DNA of 64,000 nt from JBEKYD01 sp049509915 (GTDB taxonomy: Bacteria > Acidobacteriota > Terriglobia > Bryobacterales > Bryobacteraceae): positions 6,402 through 70,401 of the forward strand of contig JBEKZL010000014.1 in NCBI GenBank assembly GCA_049509915.1, given 5' to 3'. Below the pieces are notes generated by a model. It was given only the letters and a program-made list of their open reading frames with translations, was not told the origin of the DNA and made no database searches. Below are positions 33,612-42,760 of this stretch, one piece after another (positions within the stretch are counted from its first letter, which is position 1; each line of letters begins with the position of its first letter). Both the position numbers and the translations under genes were made by a program.

Positions 33612-33773
33612 GTGAAACTGTCCTTGGATAGTTTAGCGGGGCAGGCCACCGCTTCTTGTCGTCTGCCCCGCAGTTTGGTGGCGCAGGCGATTCGCCTGCC
33701 TTCGCCCGCGTTCCGCGCAGCGGACGCGGCAAGCTTCGCTCGGCTGGGGGCAGGCGAATCGCCTGCCCCACAA
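33612..33773. repeat. Dispersed GC-rich repeat, family B copy 1, behind an orphan RBS/GTG start
   Basis: The arms TGGCGCAGGCGATTCGCCTG (from 33679) and CAGGCGAATCGCCTGCCCCA (to 33770) are inverted, with a ~50-bp centre. Immediately before it AGGAGG (33601-33606) and GTG 33612 begin a frame MKLSLDSLAGQA that runs straight into the repeat. This suggests the element landed inside the 5' end of a gene. The related copy is at 49364-49427. Confidence 0.7.
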
Positions 33774-33790
33774 CACGCGCTGGGGACCTT

Positions 33791-35329
33791 ATGAACCGCT
33801 CCGGTCTGAAATTTCTAGCGTCCTTGTTGGTCACGGCGATGGCGGTGTTGCCCTTCGCCGGCCTCGACAATTTGCCTCGAGACCTGCGCCGGCGCATTGA
33901 CGCCGAGCGGGCCACGCTGGCTTCCTCGCTGCGCCAGGAACAATCAGCCAAAAGCGAGGTGAATGCCGATCTCGCCGCCGATCCAGCCCTGTTCAAGACC
34001 ATCGCCTCGGCCGCGGCTTGGCCGGGGCGGTTCGCCGATTCCGAAAGCAAGTTCTCCGATGCCCAGAGCAAGCTGGCCGAGCTGGGGCGCCTGGAAAAGG
34101 CCAATCGGCGGCAGGACCGCGCCCGCGCCGAATCGCTGCTCGTCGAAGAGCAAGGCCTGCGAGCGTCCGCCGCGGCCGAAGCGCAAACCACCCAAACCGA
34201 CGCCGCCCGCTGGGTCGAGCTCAAGCGCCAGTTGCCTGAAGAATTGCGCCGCATGGAGCTGGACTACAACGCCATCCATGCCTTCGATCTGGCCTCGACA
34301 GCCACTGCCGTCCAAAAGGCGGAAACCGATTGGCCGGATAAGAAAGCCGACTTGGACACGCGGCTGCAGGCTCTGCGCAACACCATCTCCGCCGCCGAAC
34401 AGACCTGGCAATCGGACGCCGGCGACCGGCGCGCCGCGGCCGCCCAGGATTGGGCCCACCTGCAGTTCGCTTCGCTGGTCGCCGCCGCCGATTCCTTAAA
34501 GACCGCCGCCGCCGATCTGCCCAAAGCGTCCGCCGACCTGCAGGTTCTCGGCTCCCAGCTTTACGTTTCCTGGGACAAGATCCTGGTCGACATGGAAACG
34601 CGCGGTATTGGACGGGCGCGCTCCTGGGACCAGCAGATTCGCACCGTCAGCACCCGCGTGGCCGATGCCGCCGACAAAACCGGCGTGGTATCGAGCCACG
34701 AAAAGTGGGTCGAGGTTTCGCAGGCTACCTATGCCGCCGATGAGAACGATCTCGGCATGGCCATCGAGCACAAGCCTGCCGGCAAGTACGATTCCGAGGC
34801 CGAGCGCGTGGCCCAGCCCGCCGGGTTCGCGTACGTCGCGCCGCCTGACGTGGGATCTAACCGCTACGGCTATTGGGATCACAGCGGCGGCCGCGATTTC
34901 TGGGTCTTCTACGGACAGTATGCGCTCCTGCGCGACCTGCTGTTCAATCGCGATTACCGCCCCCTCGAGCGCCGCGATTGGGAGGATTATCGCTGGTCGC
35001 GCGACGCCGGTCACACTTACTACGGCCGCACCGCCCAAGGCACGCCGGTATATGGCAGCCAGGGCGCCGCCACTCGCGATCGTTACTCCGGCAGCAGCTA
35101 CGCCCACTCCGGCGGCTTTCGCGATTCCCAGTACGCCTCGAAGCCGGGTTCCTATCGCAGCTCGCCGTATGCTTCACCGATGGCGCGCGATCCCAATGCC
35201 GATCACAGCCCAAGGCGCTTCGGAAGACCCGGCGCCGAGCCCGAAGCGCCGCACGGATTTCATCCCGCGCCCCGGCCCACGCCCAGGTTCCGTCCCCCCG
35301 CCGGCGGTCGGCGTTTCGGCAGGCATTGA
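33791..35329 (+). CDS. Exported coiled-coil protein of the PspA cluster
   Basis: This 512-residue protein starts at ATG 33791. A signal-type helix (FLASLLVTAMAVLPFAGL) is followed by about 300 residues of Ala/Glu/Arg-rich helices. Next come an aromatic-rich conserved block (SNRYGYWDHSGGRDFWVFYG; LLRDLLFNRDYRPLERRDWE) and a Gly/Ser/Tyr/Pro/Arg-rich disordered tail. The family is not recognised, but the position after pspA and the DUF4178-like gene suggests an envelope-stress partner on the periplasmic side. The family B repeat sits directly upstream. Confidence 0.7.
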   Translation: MNRSGLKFLASLLVTAMAVLPFAGLDNLPRDLRRRIDAERATLASSLRQEQSAKSEVNADLAADPALFKTIASAAAWPGRFADSESKFSDAQSKLAELGRLEKANRRQDRARAESLLVEEQGLRASAAAEAQTTQTDAARWVELKRQLPEELRRMELDYNAIHAFDLASTATAVQKAETDWPDKKADLDTRLQALRNTISAAEQTWQSDAGDRRAAAAQDWAHLQFASLVAAADSLKTAAADLPKASADLQVLGSQLYVSWDKILVDMETRGIGRARSWDQQIRTVSTRVADAADKTGVVSSHEKWVEVSQATYAADENDLGMAIEHKPAGKYDSEAERVAQPAGFAYVAPPDVGSNRYGYWDHSGGRDFWVFYGQYALLRDLLFNRDYRPLERRDWEDYRWSRDAGHTYYGRTAQGTPVYGSQGAATRDRYSGSSYAHSGGFRDSQYASKPGSYRSSPYASPMARDPNADHSPRRFGRPGAEPEAPHGFHPAPRPTPRFRPPAGGRRFGRH

Positions 35330-35370
35330 CGACATCCACATAGGCTATACTCGTTCCCGGAGAATTTCGA

Positions 35371-36451
35371 ATGCGGTCATGTTGGTTTGTCGTTGCCGTG
35401 GCACTGGCAAGTTTTGCATCCAGTGGATTGGCTCAAGAAGCCGGCCCATACAAGGTGCTCAAGGCGGCGAGGGTCGGCGGAGAAGGCGGTTGGGATTATA
35501 TCTATGCCGATGCCGCTGGACGCCGACTGTACATTCCTCGTCGTGGCACGCCCGCGTCGGCGGATGTTCCAACGCGGTTGATGATATTCGATCTCGACAC
35601 GCTTGAACCAGCCGGCGAGATTGCCGGCGTCGGAGGCAACGTACCGCTGTCGACCCGAAGTCCGGCCATGGTTTCACCAGCAGCAACCCGATATCCATGT
35701 TTGATACGAAGACAATGAAGCTCATCAAGACCATCGAGGTAGCCCCGTCAATACGACCGGACGGCATCTACTTCGATGCCTTCAACGAGAGGGTCTACGT
35801 CTTCAGTCATCCCACAAAAGATGCGACCGTGATCGATGCGAAAAGCGGCGCTGAGCTCGGCACTGTCGATCTGGGCGGCACACCGGAACAAGGCGTGGGC
35901 GACGGCAAAGGATGCTCTACGTCGTCATGCAGGATATGCCGGGCAGTGTCACGGCGGTGGACGTAAAGGCGATGAAGGCGGTTGCACACTATTCTTTCGT
36001 GGACCAAGGCCGGTGTAACGGGCTGGCGTTGGACGCGGAGAATCAAGTACTATTCGCGACCTGTGGGAACTCGGGAAATCCGCCTGCCCAGCCGGCACAG
36101 CCCGTGATAGTGATTCTCAGCGCCAAAGATGGCAAAATCATCACGAGTCTCCCGCTCACCGGCGGGCCGGACGGCGCGGTGTTCAATCCATCTACGATGG
36201 AGGCTTTCAGCACAAACGGAAACGGCACGTTGACCGTCGTCAAGGAGAAAAGCCCGAGAACTTTCGAGGTCGAGCAGAGTCTCGAGACGATGAATGGCGC
36301 GCGGACAATCGCGTTCGACAGCAAGGCGAACCATATTTACACGATGAGTCAAGAGCGGGGGCCGGCACCACCGACACCGCCGGGCGGTGGGCGAGGACGC
36401 CCGGGCACTCCGGTACCCGGATCGTTTACGATTCTGATGATCGGCAAGTAG
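35371..36451 (+). pseudogene. Secreted YncE-like beta-propeller with two 1-nt frameshifts
   Basis: Three overlapping frames form one protein. A signal peptide and first blades (MRSCWFVVAVALASFASSGL; LYIPRRGTPASADVPTRLMI) come first. Next is TAVDPKSGHGFTSSNPISMF and DGIYFDAFNERVYVFSHPTK. Last are MLYVVMQDMPGSVTAVDVKA and NGARTIAFDSKANHIYTMSQ to the TAG. The frame changes are near 35640 (GGNVP/TAVDP) and 35912 (GDGKG/MLYVV), each explained by loss of one base. Intact relatives are ~350-aa seven-bladed propellers with YVTN-type repeats. Sequencing error is an alternative because no larger lesion is present. Confidence 0.8.
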
Positions 36452-36815
36452 GACCCACATACATCCGGGGCCGTGACTTTCGCAATCTCCAGTGACGCCC
36501 ACTTTCTCCGAGTAAATCTTTCTACTACGTATCGAAGGTCACAGAAATGAAACACCGTCATTGTCTGTGATGGCAATAACTACTCATAGCTCTTCGCCAA
36601 GCTCCGGTGGATAGCTGGCGCGTATCAGCGCGCGGGCGGAGGGGGATGGGTTTTGTATCCTTCGGCCGAGAGCGCACCTCCGCCGGCGGGTCCAACGCTC
36701 GTGCATCTCTCGCAACGCCGTGATTCCCGTGCATAGCGGGTCATCGCTGCACGATCGTGTATCATGAATTGCAGTCCGATGTTATATCCGGTGCCAATTA
36801 GATTGGAGGATTGTA
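36452..36815. other. Upstream region of the stressosome operon
   Basis: These 364 bp carry no recognisable gene. It ends with GGAGG before the TTG start of rsbR. It presumably contains the promoter for the whole rsb run, but I could not pick a convincing -35/-10 pair. Confidence 0.5.
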
Positions 36816-37691
36816 TTGCCGACAGCTAGCAGTAGGCTATCGCAGGTGTTTGAGAAACGGGAACAGGAAATCACGAACCGGTGGATCGAGCAGCAACAGG
36901 CGGCCAGCCGCCAGCTTACGGCCGCCGAACGCGATCAAATCAACCGGCAGTCCCGCGAGTTTGTGGGGGCGCTAAAGAGCGCTTTGCAGCGTAACAGCAG
37001 CGATATCTCGGCGCCCGATTGGACCGGCGTCCGGGAGTTTCTAGTGGACTTGTCGAGCCGCAGGGCCAAGGACGGCTACACGCCCAGGGAAACGGCAATG
37101 TTCGTTTTTTCACTGAAGCAACCGCTTTTTTCGGCTCTCAGGAGCGAGTTGGGTGCGGACCCGGCGCTGAGCGAGGAGATCTCGTTCGCCACAGTATTGA
37201 TCGATGAACTCGGGCTTTTGACAACCGAGGCATTCCAGAAGTCGCGTGAGGAAGTGATCATACGGCAGCAGAAAGAGCTCCTGGAACTCTCCACGCCCGT
37301 GGTCCGGCTGTGGGACAACATTCTGGCGTTGCCGCTGATTGGAACGCTCGATAGCGCTCGGACCCAAGTGGTGATGCAGAATCTACTGGAGGCCATTGTT
37401 CAGACGCGCTCGGATTACGCCATCATTGATATTACTGGGGTCCCCGTGGTAGATACGCTGGTAGCGCAACATCTGCTAAAGACAGTGGCGGCGGCGCGCT
37501 TGATGGGCGCCGATTGTTTGATTAGCGGCATTCGCCCCCAGATCGCACAAACCATAATTCACCTGGGAGTCGATCTGTCGGAAGTCATTACAAAGGCCAC
37601 CTTAGCCGACGCATTCGATTTGGCATTGCGGCGAAGCGGGCATGCCGTAGTTCGTCGCGAAGCGATTCCCGCGCCTGCCGCTGCGAGGTGA
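36816..37691 (+). CDS. rsbR: RsbR-like stressosome scaffold (sensor domain plus STAS)
   Basis: The product is 291 residues starting at TTG 36816. Residues 1-~150 form an RsbR_N helical sensor. Residues ~160-280 are a STAS domain. Both phosphorylatable threonines of Bacillus RsbRA are present: T214 in DITGVPVVDTLVAQHLL and T246 in IRPQIAQTIIHLGVDLSEVI. With RsbS it should build the stressosome that captures RsbT. The next gene starts at GTGA over its stop, so the genes are coupled. Confidence 0.93.
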   Translation: MPTASSRLSQVFEKREQEITNRWIEQQQAASRQLTAAERDQINRQSREFVGALKSALQRNSSDISAPDWTGVREFLVDLSSRRAKDGYTPRETAMFVFSLKQPLFSALRSELGADPALSEEISFATVLIDELGLLTTEAFQKSREEVIIRQQKELLELSTPVVRLWDNILALPLIGTLDSARTQVVMQNLLEAIVQTRSDYAIIDITGVPVVDTLVAQHLLKTVAAARLMGADCLISGIRPQIAQTIIHLGVDLSEVITKATLADAFDLALRRSGHAVVRREAIPAPAAAR

Positions 37692-38083
37692 CCGTGGAGC
37701 GAATACCGATCCTCAAAATGGGCAAGTTCTTGCTCGTCACGATCCAGGTGGATATGCACGACCGGCTCGCCCTCGCGCTGCAGGACGACTTGACGTCGCA
37801 GATCGTCAAGTTCCATGCCCACGGTGTGTTGATCGACATTTCGGCGCTTGAAATCGTCGATTCTTTCATCGGACGGATGCTGGCCAGCATCGCATCGATG
37901 GCGCGTCTCCTGGATGCGGAGACAGTGGTGGTTGGAATGCAGCCCGCGGTGGCGATCACGTTGGTAGAGTTGGGGCTGCCGATGAGAGGAATCCGCACGG
38001 CACTGGACGTCGAGAAGGGCATGGCGGCATTGCAGACCGCGATTATTGAAGCAGGACAAGACAATGCGAGTAGTATCCGCTGA
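37688..38083 (+). CDS. rsbS: RsbS-like STAS antagonist
   Basis: This 131-residue single STAS domain starts at GTG 37688, overlapping the rsbR stop. The phosphorylation loop DISALEIVDSFIGRML places Ser at residue 59, the same number as the RsbT target Ser of Bacillus RsbS. It forms the stressosome core with RsbR and releases RsbT when phosphorylated. It overlaps the rsbT start by 20 nt. Confidence 0.93.
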   Translation: MTVERIPILKMGKFLLVTIQVDMHDRLALALQDDLTSQIVKFHAHGVLIDISALEIVDSFIGRMLASIASMARLLDAETVVVGMQPAVAITLVELGLPMRGIRTALDVEKGMAALQTAIIEAGQDNASSIR

Positions 38084-38468
38084 GTCGATGGAAATTCGCA
38101 GATCGGATGATATCGCCCTGGTGCGCCAAGCCGTACGTAAGAAATCGATCGCATTGGGTTTTGGCCTGGTGGACCAGACCAAAGTGGTGACCGCGTCCAG
38201 CGAATTAGCGCGCAACACTCTCGATTATGGGGGCGGGGGCGCTGCCAACATCGAAATCGTGGAAAATGACACTCGGACCGGGCTGAAAATCACATTCGTC
38301 GATCAAGGACCTGGCATTCCCGACCTCGACCTCGCATTGAGCGACGGCTACACCACCGGGAATGGCATGGGCCTGGGACTGGGTGGAGCAAAGCGGCTTT
38401 CGCATGGGTTCGAGCTATGGTCGAAACCTGGGGAAGGAACCCGAGTCTCGATTCTTAGGTGGAAGTAA
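38064..38468 (+). CDS. rsbT: RsbT-like serine/threonine kinase switch protein
   Basis: This 134-residue GHKL kinase starts at ATG 38064. The N box is ASSELARNTLDYGGGG, with G1 FVDQGPGIPD and G2 GMGLGLGGAKRL. It phosphorylates RsbR and RsbS and, once freed, activates a downstream phosphatase or kinase. It is the third gene in the order rsbR-rsbS-rsbT-rsbX that defines mobile stressosome modules. Confidence 0.93.
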   Translation: MRVVSAESMEIRRSDDIALVRQAVRKKSIALGFGLVDQTKVVTASSELARNTLDYGGGGAANIEIVENDTRTGLKITFVDQGPGIPDLDLALSDGYTTGNGMGLGLGGAKRLSHGFELWSKPGEGTRVSILRWK

Positions 38469-39479
38469 GTGTCAACGGCGGTTCGGATCGTTGTAGAAGA
38501 GGATAGCATGACGGCGCAGGCGCGCCGGACTGCCCGGGAGATGGCTCTCGCCATGGGTATGGATCCGGACGGCGCCGAGCATGTTGCGATCGTTGTGACG
38601 GAGGCTTGCACCAATCTTCTCAAGCATGCCACTTGCGGAGAAATTCTGTTGCAAGTCGCGACGGAAGTCTCCGATAACATGCCGGCGCTGGAATTGTTGG
38701 CCGTGGATCAAGGTCCGGGGATGAAAAATCTCGATCAGTGTCTTCGAGATGGTTTCAGCACGGGTGGCAGTCCGGGGCATGGGCTCGGCGCGATCCAGCG
38801 GATGTCAAAGCAGTCGGATATTTACACCCTTGCGGAGCGAGGCACGGTGGTCCTGGCCCGCTGGGGGCCCTGGAAAAATGGCTGGAAGCCAGGCAGCGGC
38901 TTCCGCATCGGCGCGCTCAACGTTTCCAAGCCCGGGCAAGACGTGTGTGGTGACGCCTGGGGCGCCGCTCGCCACGACGGGTCGTTTACGATCGTCCTCG
39001 CCGATGGACTTGGACACGGCATGGAAGCCAAACTCGCGTCCACCGAAGCGGTCCGGCAGTTATATCAGAATCCCGAACTGCCGCCAAAACCACTGCTGGC
39101 GCGGATTCACCAGGCTCTCCGGAGTACCCGTGGCGCCGCAGTCGCGGTTGCCCGAATCGACGCCGCGGCAGGTAAGCTGGTTTACGCCGGCGCCGGCAAT
39201 ATTGCCGCGCGTATTTACTCGGGCGCTGAAGCGCGGCAAAATCTGGTATCGCTGAACGGGACGGCCGGTCATCAGTGTGATCGCATTCAGGAGTTCTATT
39301 ACCCCTGGCCTGCGGATGGACTCCTGGTGCTTCATTCCGACGGACTTTCGACCGGTACCGGGCTGGAATCCTATCCCGGCGTGGCCGCCCGCGATCCTGC
39401 ACTCATCGCAGGGGTTCTGTATCGGGACTTTTGCCGGGGTACGGATGACGCTACAGTGATAGTAACGAAGGGGGCATGA
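38469..39479 (+). CDS. GHKL ATPase fused to an RsbX/SpoIIE-type phosphatase
   Basis: The product is 336 residues, GTG start directly after the rsbT stop. Residues 1-~130 are an RsbW/SpoIIAB-like ATPase (VTEACTNLLKHA, VDQGPGMKNL, GHGLGAIQRM). Residues ~145-336 are a PP2C phosphatase of the RsbX kind with IVLADGLGHGMEAKLAS and LLVLHSDGLSTGTGLE. RsbX resets the stressosome by removing phosphates from RsbS/RsbR. Joining it to a switch kinase domain puts opposing activities in one chain. Confidence 0.9.
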   Translation: MSTAVRIVVEEDSMTAQARRTAREMALAMGMDPDGAEHVAIVVTEACTNLLKHATCGEILLQVATEVSDNMPALELLAVDQGPGMKNLDQCLRDGFSTGGSPGHGLGAIQRMSKQSDIYTLAERGTVVLARWGPWKNGWKPGSGFRIGALNVSKPGQDVCGDAWGAARHDGSFTIVLADGLGHGMEAKLASTEAVRQLYQNPELPPKPLLARIHQALRSTRGAAVAVARIDAAAGKLVYAGAGNIAARIYSGAEARQNLVSLNGTAGHQCDRIQEFYYPWPADGLLVLHSDGLSTGTGLESYPGVAARDPALIAGVLYRDFCRGTDDATVIVTKGA

Positions 39480-41636
39480 ATGAGCGGGACGATTCTTACC
39501 CTTGCGATCGCGTGCGAGCGCGACACCGTAGCCGCCCGGCAAAGAGCCCGCCAGATTGCGAAGCTGCTGGGTTTTGAACCGCAGGACCAGACGCGCATTT
39601 CCACGGCCGTCTCCGAGATCGCCCGCAACGCATTCAACTACGCCGGCGGCGGCCGTGTCGAGTATTCGATCGAAGGCCGCACATCACCTCAACTGTTCAT
39701 CATCAAGATTAGAGACTCTGGATCGGGCGTGCGCGACCTGGAGAGTATTCTCGAAGGCCGCTACACCTCGTCGACGGGCATGGGAATGGGGATTCTGGGA
39801 GCGCGCCGGCTGATGGATAAATTCGATATTGAGTCGGAACCCGGAAAGGGCACCACGATTTGGCTGAAGAAGCTGCTCCCGGCGCGGTCCCGGCTTTGGA
39901 AACCAAGCGACCTGCCCGGCTTGGCAGCCGCCCTGGCCGAGGTCCCGCAGGATGCGTTTCAGGAGCTGCAGCATCAGAATCAAGAATTGCTCCATGCGCT
40001 CGAAGAGATCCGCACCCGCCAGCTCGAGCTCACACGGCTCAACCGGGAATTGGAAGACACGAATCGCGGCGTAGTGGCGCTGTATGCGGAACTGGACGAG
40101 AAGGCGGACCACTTGCGACGCGCCGATGAGCTCAAGTCGCGGTTCTTGTCCAACATGAGCCACGAGTTCCGCTCGCCTTTGAACTCCATTCTGGCTCTGA
40201 GCGGGCTTCTGCTGGACGGCACAGATGGCGATCTGAACAAGGAACAGGAACAGCAAGCCGTGTACATCCGCAGAGCCGCCCGTGATCTGCTCGACCTGGT
40301 GAACGATCTCTTGGATCTGGCGAAGGTGGAGGCCGGGAAGGTGGAGGCGAAGCCGGCGGATTTCCGCCCCGTGGATCTATTCGCCGCCTTGCGCGGAATG
40401 CTGCGTCCCGTCTTACTGAATCAGGCTGTAGAACTCGTTTTCGAGGATGTGAGCGGCATTCCCGAGATGTTTTCCGATGAAGGAAAGATTTCGCAGATCC
40501 TTCGGAATTTTATCTCCAATGCGCTCAAGTTCACCGAGCGCGGGGAGGTTCGCGTTTCCGCAAAGCGAATCGGCAATGACGCGGTTTTTTCAGTGGCCGA
40601 CACCGGAATCGGGATCGCACCCGATGACCTGGGGCGGATTTTTCAGGAATTCGCGCAGGTGGACCATCCGATTCAAAGGCGAGTCAAGGGTACGGGCCTG
40701 GGACTGCCGCTATCAAAGAAGCTGGCGGGCCTGCTGGGCGGTGAGGTGCAGGTGCAAAGTCAATTGGGAATCGGGTCTACGTTTACTGCTCGAATCCCTT
40801 TGCGGTACGAGGAGAGGGTGGAATTGAACCAGGCGTCGGAATCGGCCATCGCGGCGGTGGCTGCGAATCCCGCGCGCATTCCCATATTGGTGGTCGACGA
40901 CAAGGACGAAATGCAGATGATGTACCGGAGTTATCTGAAGAACTCTGGTTACGATATGATTTTCGCCAGGACGATTCGGCAGGCACAGGAAGTGCTGGAG
41001 AGAATCCGGCCGCGCGCCATTATTCTGGACATCGTCTTGCGATCCGAGGATTCTTGGCGATTTCTGGCGGACCTCAAGCGGGACGCGAACACTCAGGATA
41101 TCCCTGTGATCGTCGCGAGCACCGTGGAAGATCAGGCAAAAGCATTCCATCTGGGTGCGGACCAGTATCTCTTGAAGCCGGTGGAACGAGTCCCGTTGCT
41201 CGAACACCTGCAAGCGCTGACCGGCACAAGTCTTCTCCCTCGGATTCTCATCATCGATGATGAGAAACGGGATCGATATGTGCTGAAACAGCAGTTGGGC
41301 GAATCCGGTTTGATCGTCCAGGAGGCATCCAACGGAAGCGACGGAATTCGTGCGGCCAAGTACAGGCCGAACGTGATCATTCTGGATCTGACGATGCCCG
41401 GGATGAATGGATTCGAGGTTCTGGATGCCTTGAAAACAAACGTCGCCACGAAAGACATCCCGGTGGTTATCTGGACCTCCCGTGTTCTTACCGAGCGGGA
41501 ACAATCGCAACTAGAGACAAGAACGGTCGCGACTCTGAGCAAGGACGGAGAGGGCCTCCGACGGATCGCCGACATCGTTCGGCAGGTTTTGAATTCATCA
41601 GGAGTTTACCCTTCGGTAATGTCCCGAAGTGCCTGA
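39480..41636 (+). CDS. Hybrid histidine kinase with N-terminal RsbT-like domain and two receivers
   Basis: The product is 718 residues, starting immediately after the previous stop. Domains: RsbT-like GHKL (1-~135; VSEIARNAFNYAGGG, TGMGMGILGARRLMD); a long coiled coil (~160-215); HisKA with FLSNMSHEFRSPLNSI, H228; HATPase_c (N box NFISNALKFTE, G boxes DTGIGI and GTGLGLPLSKKL); receiver 1 with D517 (IILDIVLRSEDSW); receiver 2 with D636 (IILDLTMPGMNG). No TM helix is present, so it is cytoplasmic. The stressosome-type switch domain in place of a normal sensor suggests its input comes from the RsbRS complex. Confidence 0.92.
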   Translation: MSGTILTLAIACERDTVAARQRARQIAKLLGFEPQDQTRISTAVSEIARNAFNYAGGGRVEYSIEGRTSPQLFIIKIRDSGSGVRDLESILEGRYTSSTGMGMGILGARRLMDKFDIESEPGKGTTIWLKKLLPARSRLWKPSDLPGLAAALAEVPQDAFQELQHQNQELLHALEEIRTRQLELTRLNRELEDTNRGVVALYAELDEKADHLRRADELKSRFLSNMSHEFRSPLNSILALSGLLLDGTDGDLNKEQEQQAVYIRRAARDLLDLVNDLLDLAKVEAGKVEAKPADFRPVDLFAALRGMLRPVLLNQAVELVFEDVSGIPEMFSDEGKISQILRNFISNALKFTERGEVRVSAKRIGNDAVFSVADTGIGIAPDDLGRIFQEFAQVDHPIQRRVKGTGLGLPLSKKLAGLLGGEVQVQSQLGIGSTFTARIPLRYEERVELNQASESAIAAVAANPARIPILVVDDKDEMQMMYRSYLKNSGYDMIFARTIRQAQEVLERIRPRAIILDIVLRSEDSWRFLADLKRDANTQDIPVIVASTVEDQAKAFHLGADQYLLKPVERVPLLEHLQALTGTSLLPRILIIDDEKRDRYVLKQQLGESGLIVQEASNGSDGIRAAKYRPNVIILDLTMPGMNGFEVLDALKTNVATKDIPVVIWTSRVLTEREQSQLETRTVATLSKDGEGLRRIADIVRQVLNSSGVYPSVMSRSA

Positions 41637-41662
41637 TAAAGTGTCCTGGTCAGGAGATCTCC

Positions 41663-42760
41663 ATGCCAGCATCATCCATACTTAACGTTGACGACTACGC
41701 ACCTGGGCTGTATGCGCGCACCAAGATTCTGCGACAAGCCGGTTTTGATGTGATTGAGGCAACCAGCGGCGAGCAGGCGCTTGACCTGGCGGCGGAGCAC
41801 AAACCCGCGTTGGTGCTCTTGGACGTGAATCTTCCAGACATGCATGGATTCGAAGTTTGCCGGCGAATCCGGGCGTCTCCCGCTCTTGCGGCCACTTCAA
41901 TTTTGCATATCTCGGCGTCCAGCGTTCACGGGCAGCAGCAGGTGCATGGATTGGAGAGTGGCGCGGACGGATATATGGTTGAACCTGTGGAGCCGGCGGT
42001 TCTAGTCGCAACGATCAAGGCCTACTTGCGTGTGCGCGAGGTCGAGAGCGCATTGCGCCGCTCGAACGAAGAGTTAGAGCGCTTCGCCTATCGAGTGACA
42101 CACGACCTGAAACAGCCGCTGCGCACGATTTCCTTGTATCAACAACGCCTCGGGAATCACCTTGCGGGAAAACTGGATCCAAGAGCGGTCGAGTTGATGC
42201 AATATATCCAGGACGGCGTGCTGAGAATGGGCGCCTTCATCGATGGTCTACTGAAATACTCGCAATCCAACCACGCGGGTAGCGAAGTTAGATTGCTGAA
42301 TATTGAGACCCTGCTCGCCGGTGCTATCGGGTCGCTCGAGGGGGCAATTCAGGAAAGCGGCGCGAAGATAACCCACGACGCGCTGCCCAGGCTCGTGACC
42401 GACCCGCGAATCGAAGACGTGCTGCAAAACCTGATCGGCAACGCGATTAAGTATCGCCGCCAGGATGTGGCGCCGGAAGTCCATGTGTCTGCTAAACAGG
42501 AGGATGGTAACTGGGTGTTCTCTGTTCGCGACAACGGCGTGGGCATCCACCCGGATTACCAGCGCGACATATTTGAAGTCTTCCATCGTCTGCATGGCCA
42601 GGATATTCCCGGCGCTGGAATCGGTTTAGCATTGGCTCAAAGGATCGTCGAGACCAATGGAGGAAAGTTATGGGTGGAATCGAAAGTGGGCTCAGGATCT
42701 ACTTTCTACTTTACGATTCTACAATCCAAACCGGCTGCGCCGAACACCTCGCCAAGCTAA
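41663..42760 (+). CDS. Receiver-histidine kinase protein
   Basis: The product is 365 residues. The N-terminal receiver carries D54 in VLLDVNLPDMHGFEV; the usual Lys near the end (YMVEPVEP) is Glu/Val, so the KP motif is lost. A HisKA domain follows (RVTHDLKQPLRTI, H147) and then HATPase_c (NLIGNAIKYRR, DNGVGI, GAGIGLALAQRIVE), of the bacteriophytochrome-kinase type. AGGAGATCTCC precedes ATG 41663. It is the last gene of the rsb run, so it is a probable output or relay partner of the hybrid kinase. Confidence 0.9.
   Translation: MPASSILNVDDYAPGLYARTKILRQAGFDVIEATSGEQALDLAAEHKPALVLLDVNLPDMHGFEVCRRIRASPALAATSILHISASSVHGQQQVHGLESGADGYMVEPVEPAVLVATIKAYLRVREVESALRRSNEELERFAYRVTHDLKQPLRTISLYQQRLGNHLAGKLDPRAVELMQYIQDGVLRMGAFIDGLLKYSQSNHAGSEVRLLNIETLLAGAIGSLEGAIQESGAKITHDALPRLVTDPRIEDVLQNLIGNAIKYRRQDVAPEVHVSAKQEDGNWVFSVRDNGVGIHPDYQRDIFEVFHRLHGQDIPGAGIGLALAQRIVETNGGKLWVESKVGSGSTFYFTILQSKPAAPNTSPS

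Noticed and set aside
33612..33794. 60-aa ORF with a good RBS
   Set aside because: Beyond the first ~8 codons it is translation of the family B repeat; noted as a disrupted start and not as a gene.
34944..35606. Alternative frames over the exported coiled-coil protein
   Set aside because: They are Arg/Ala/Pro-rich shadow translations without motifs.
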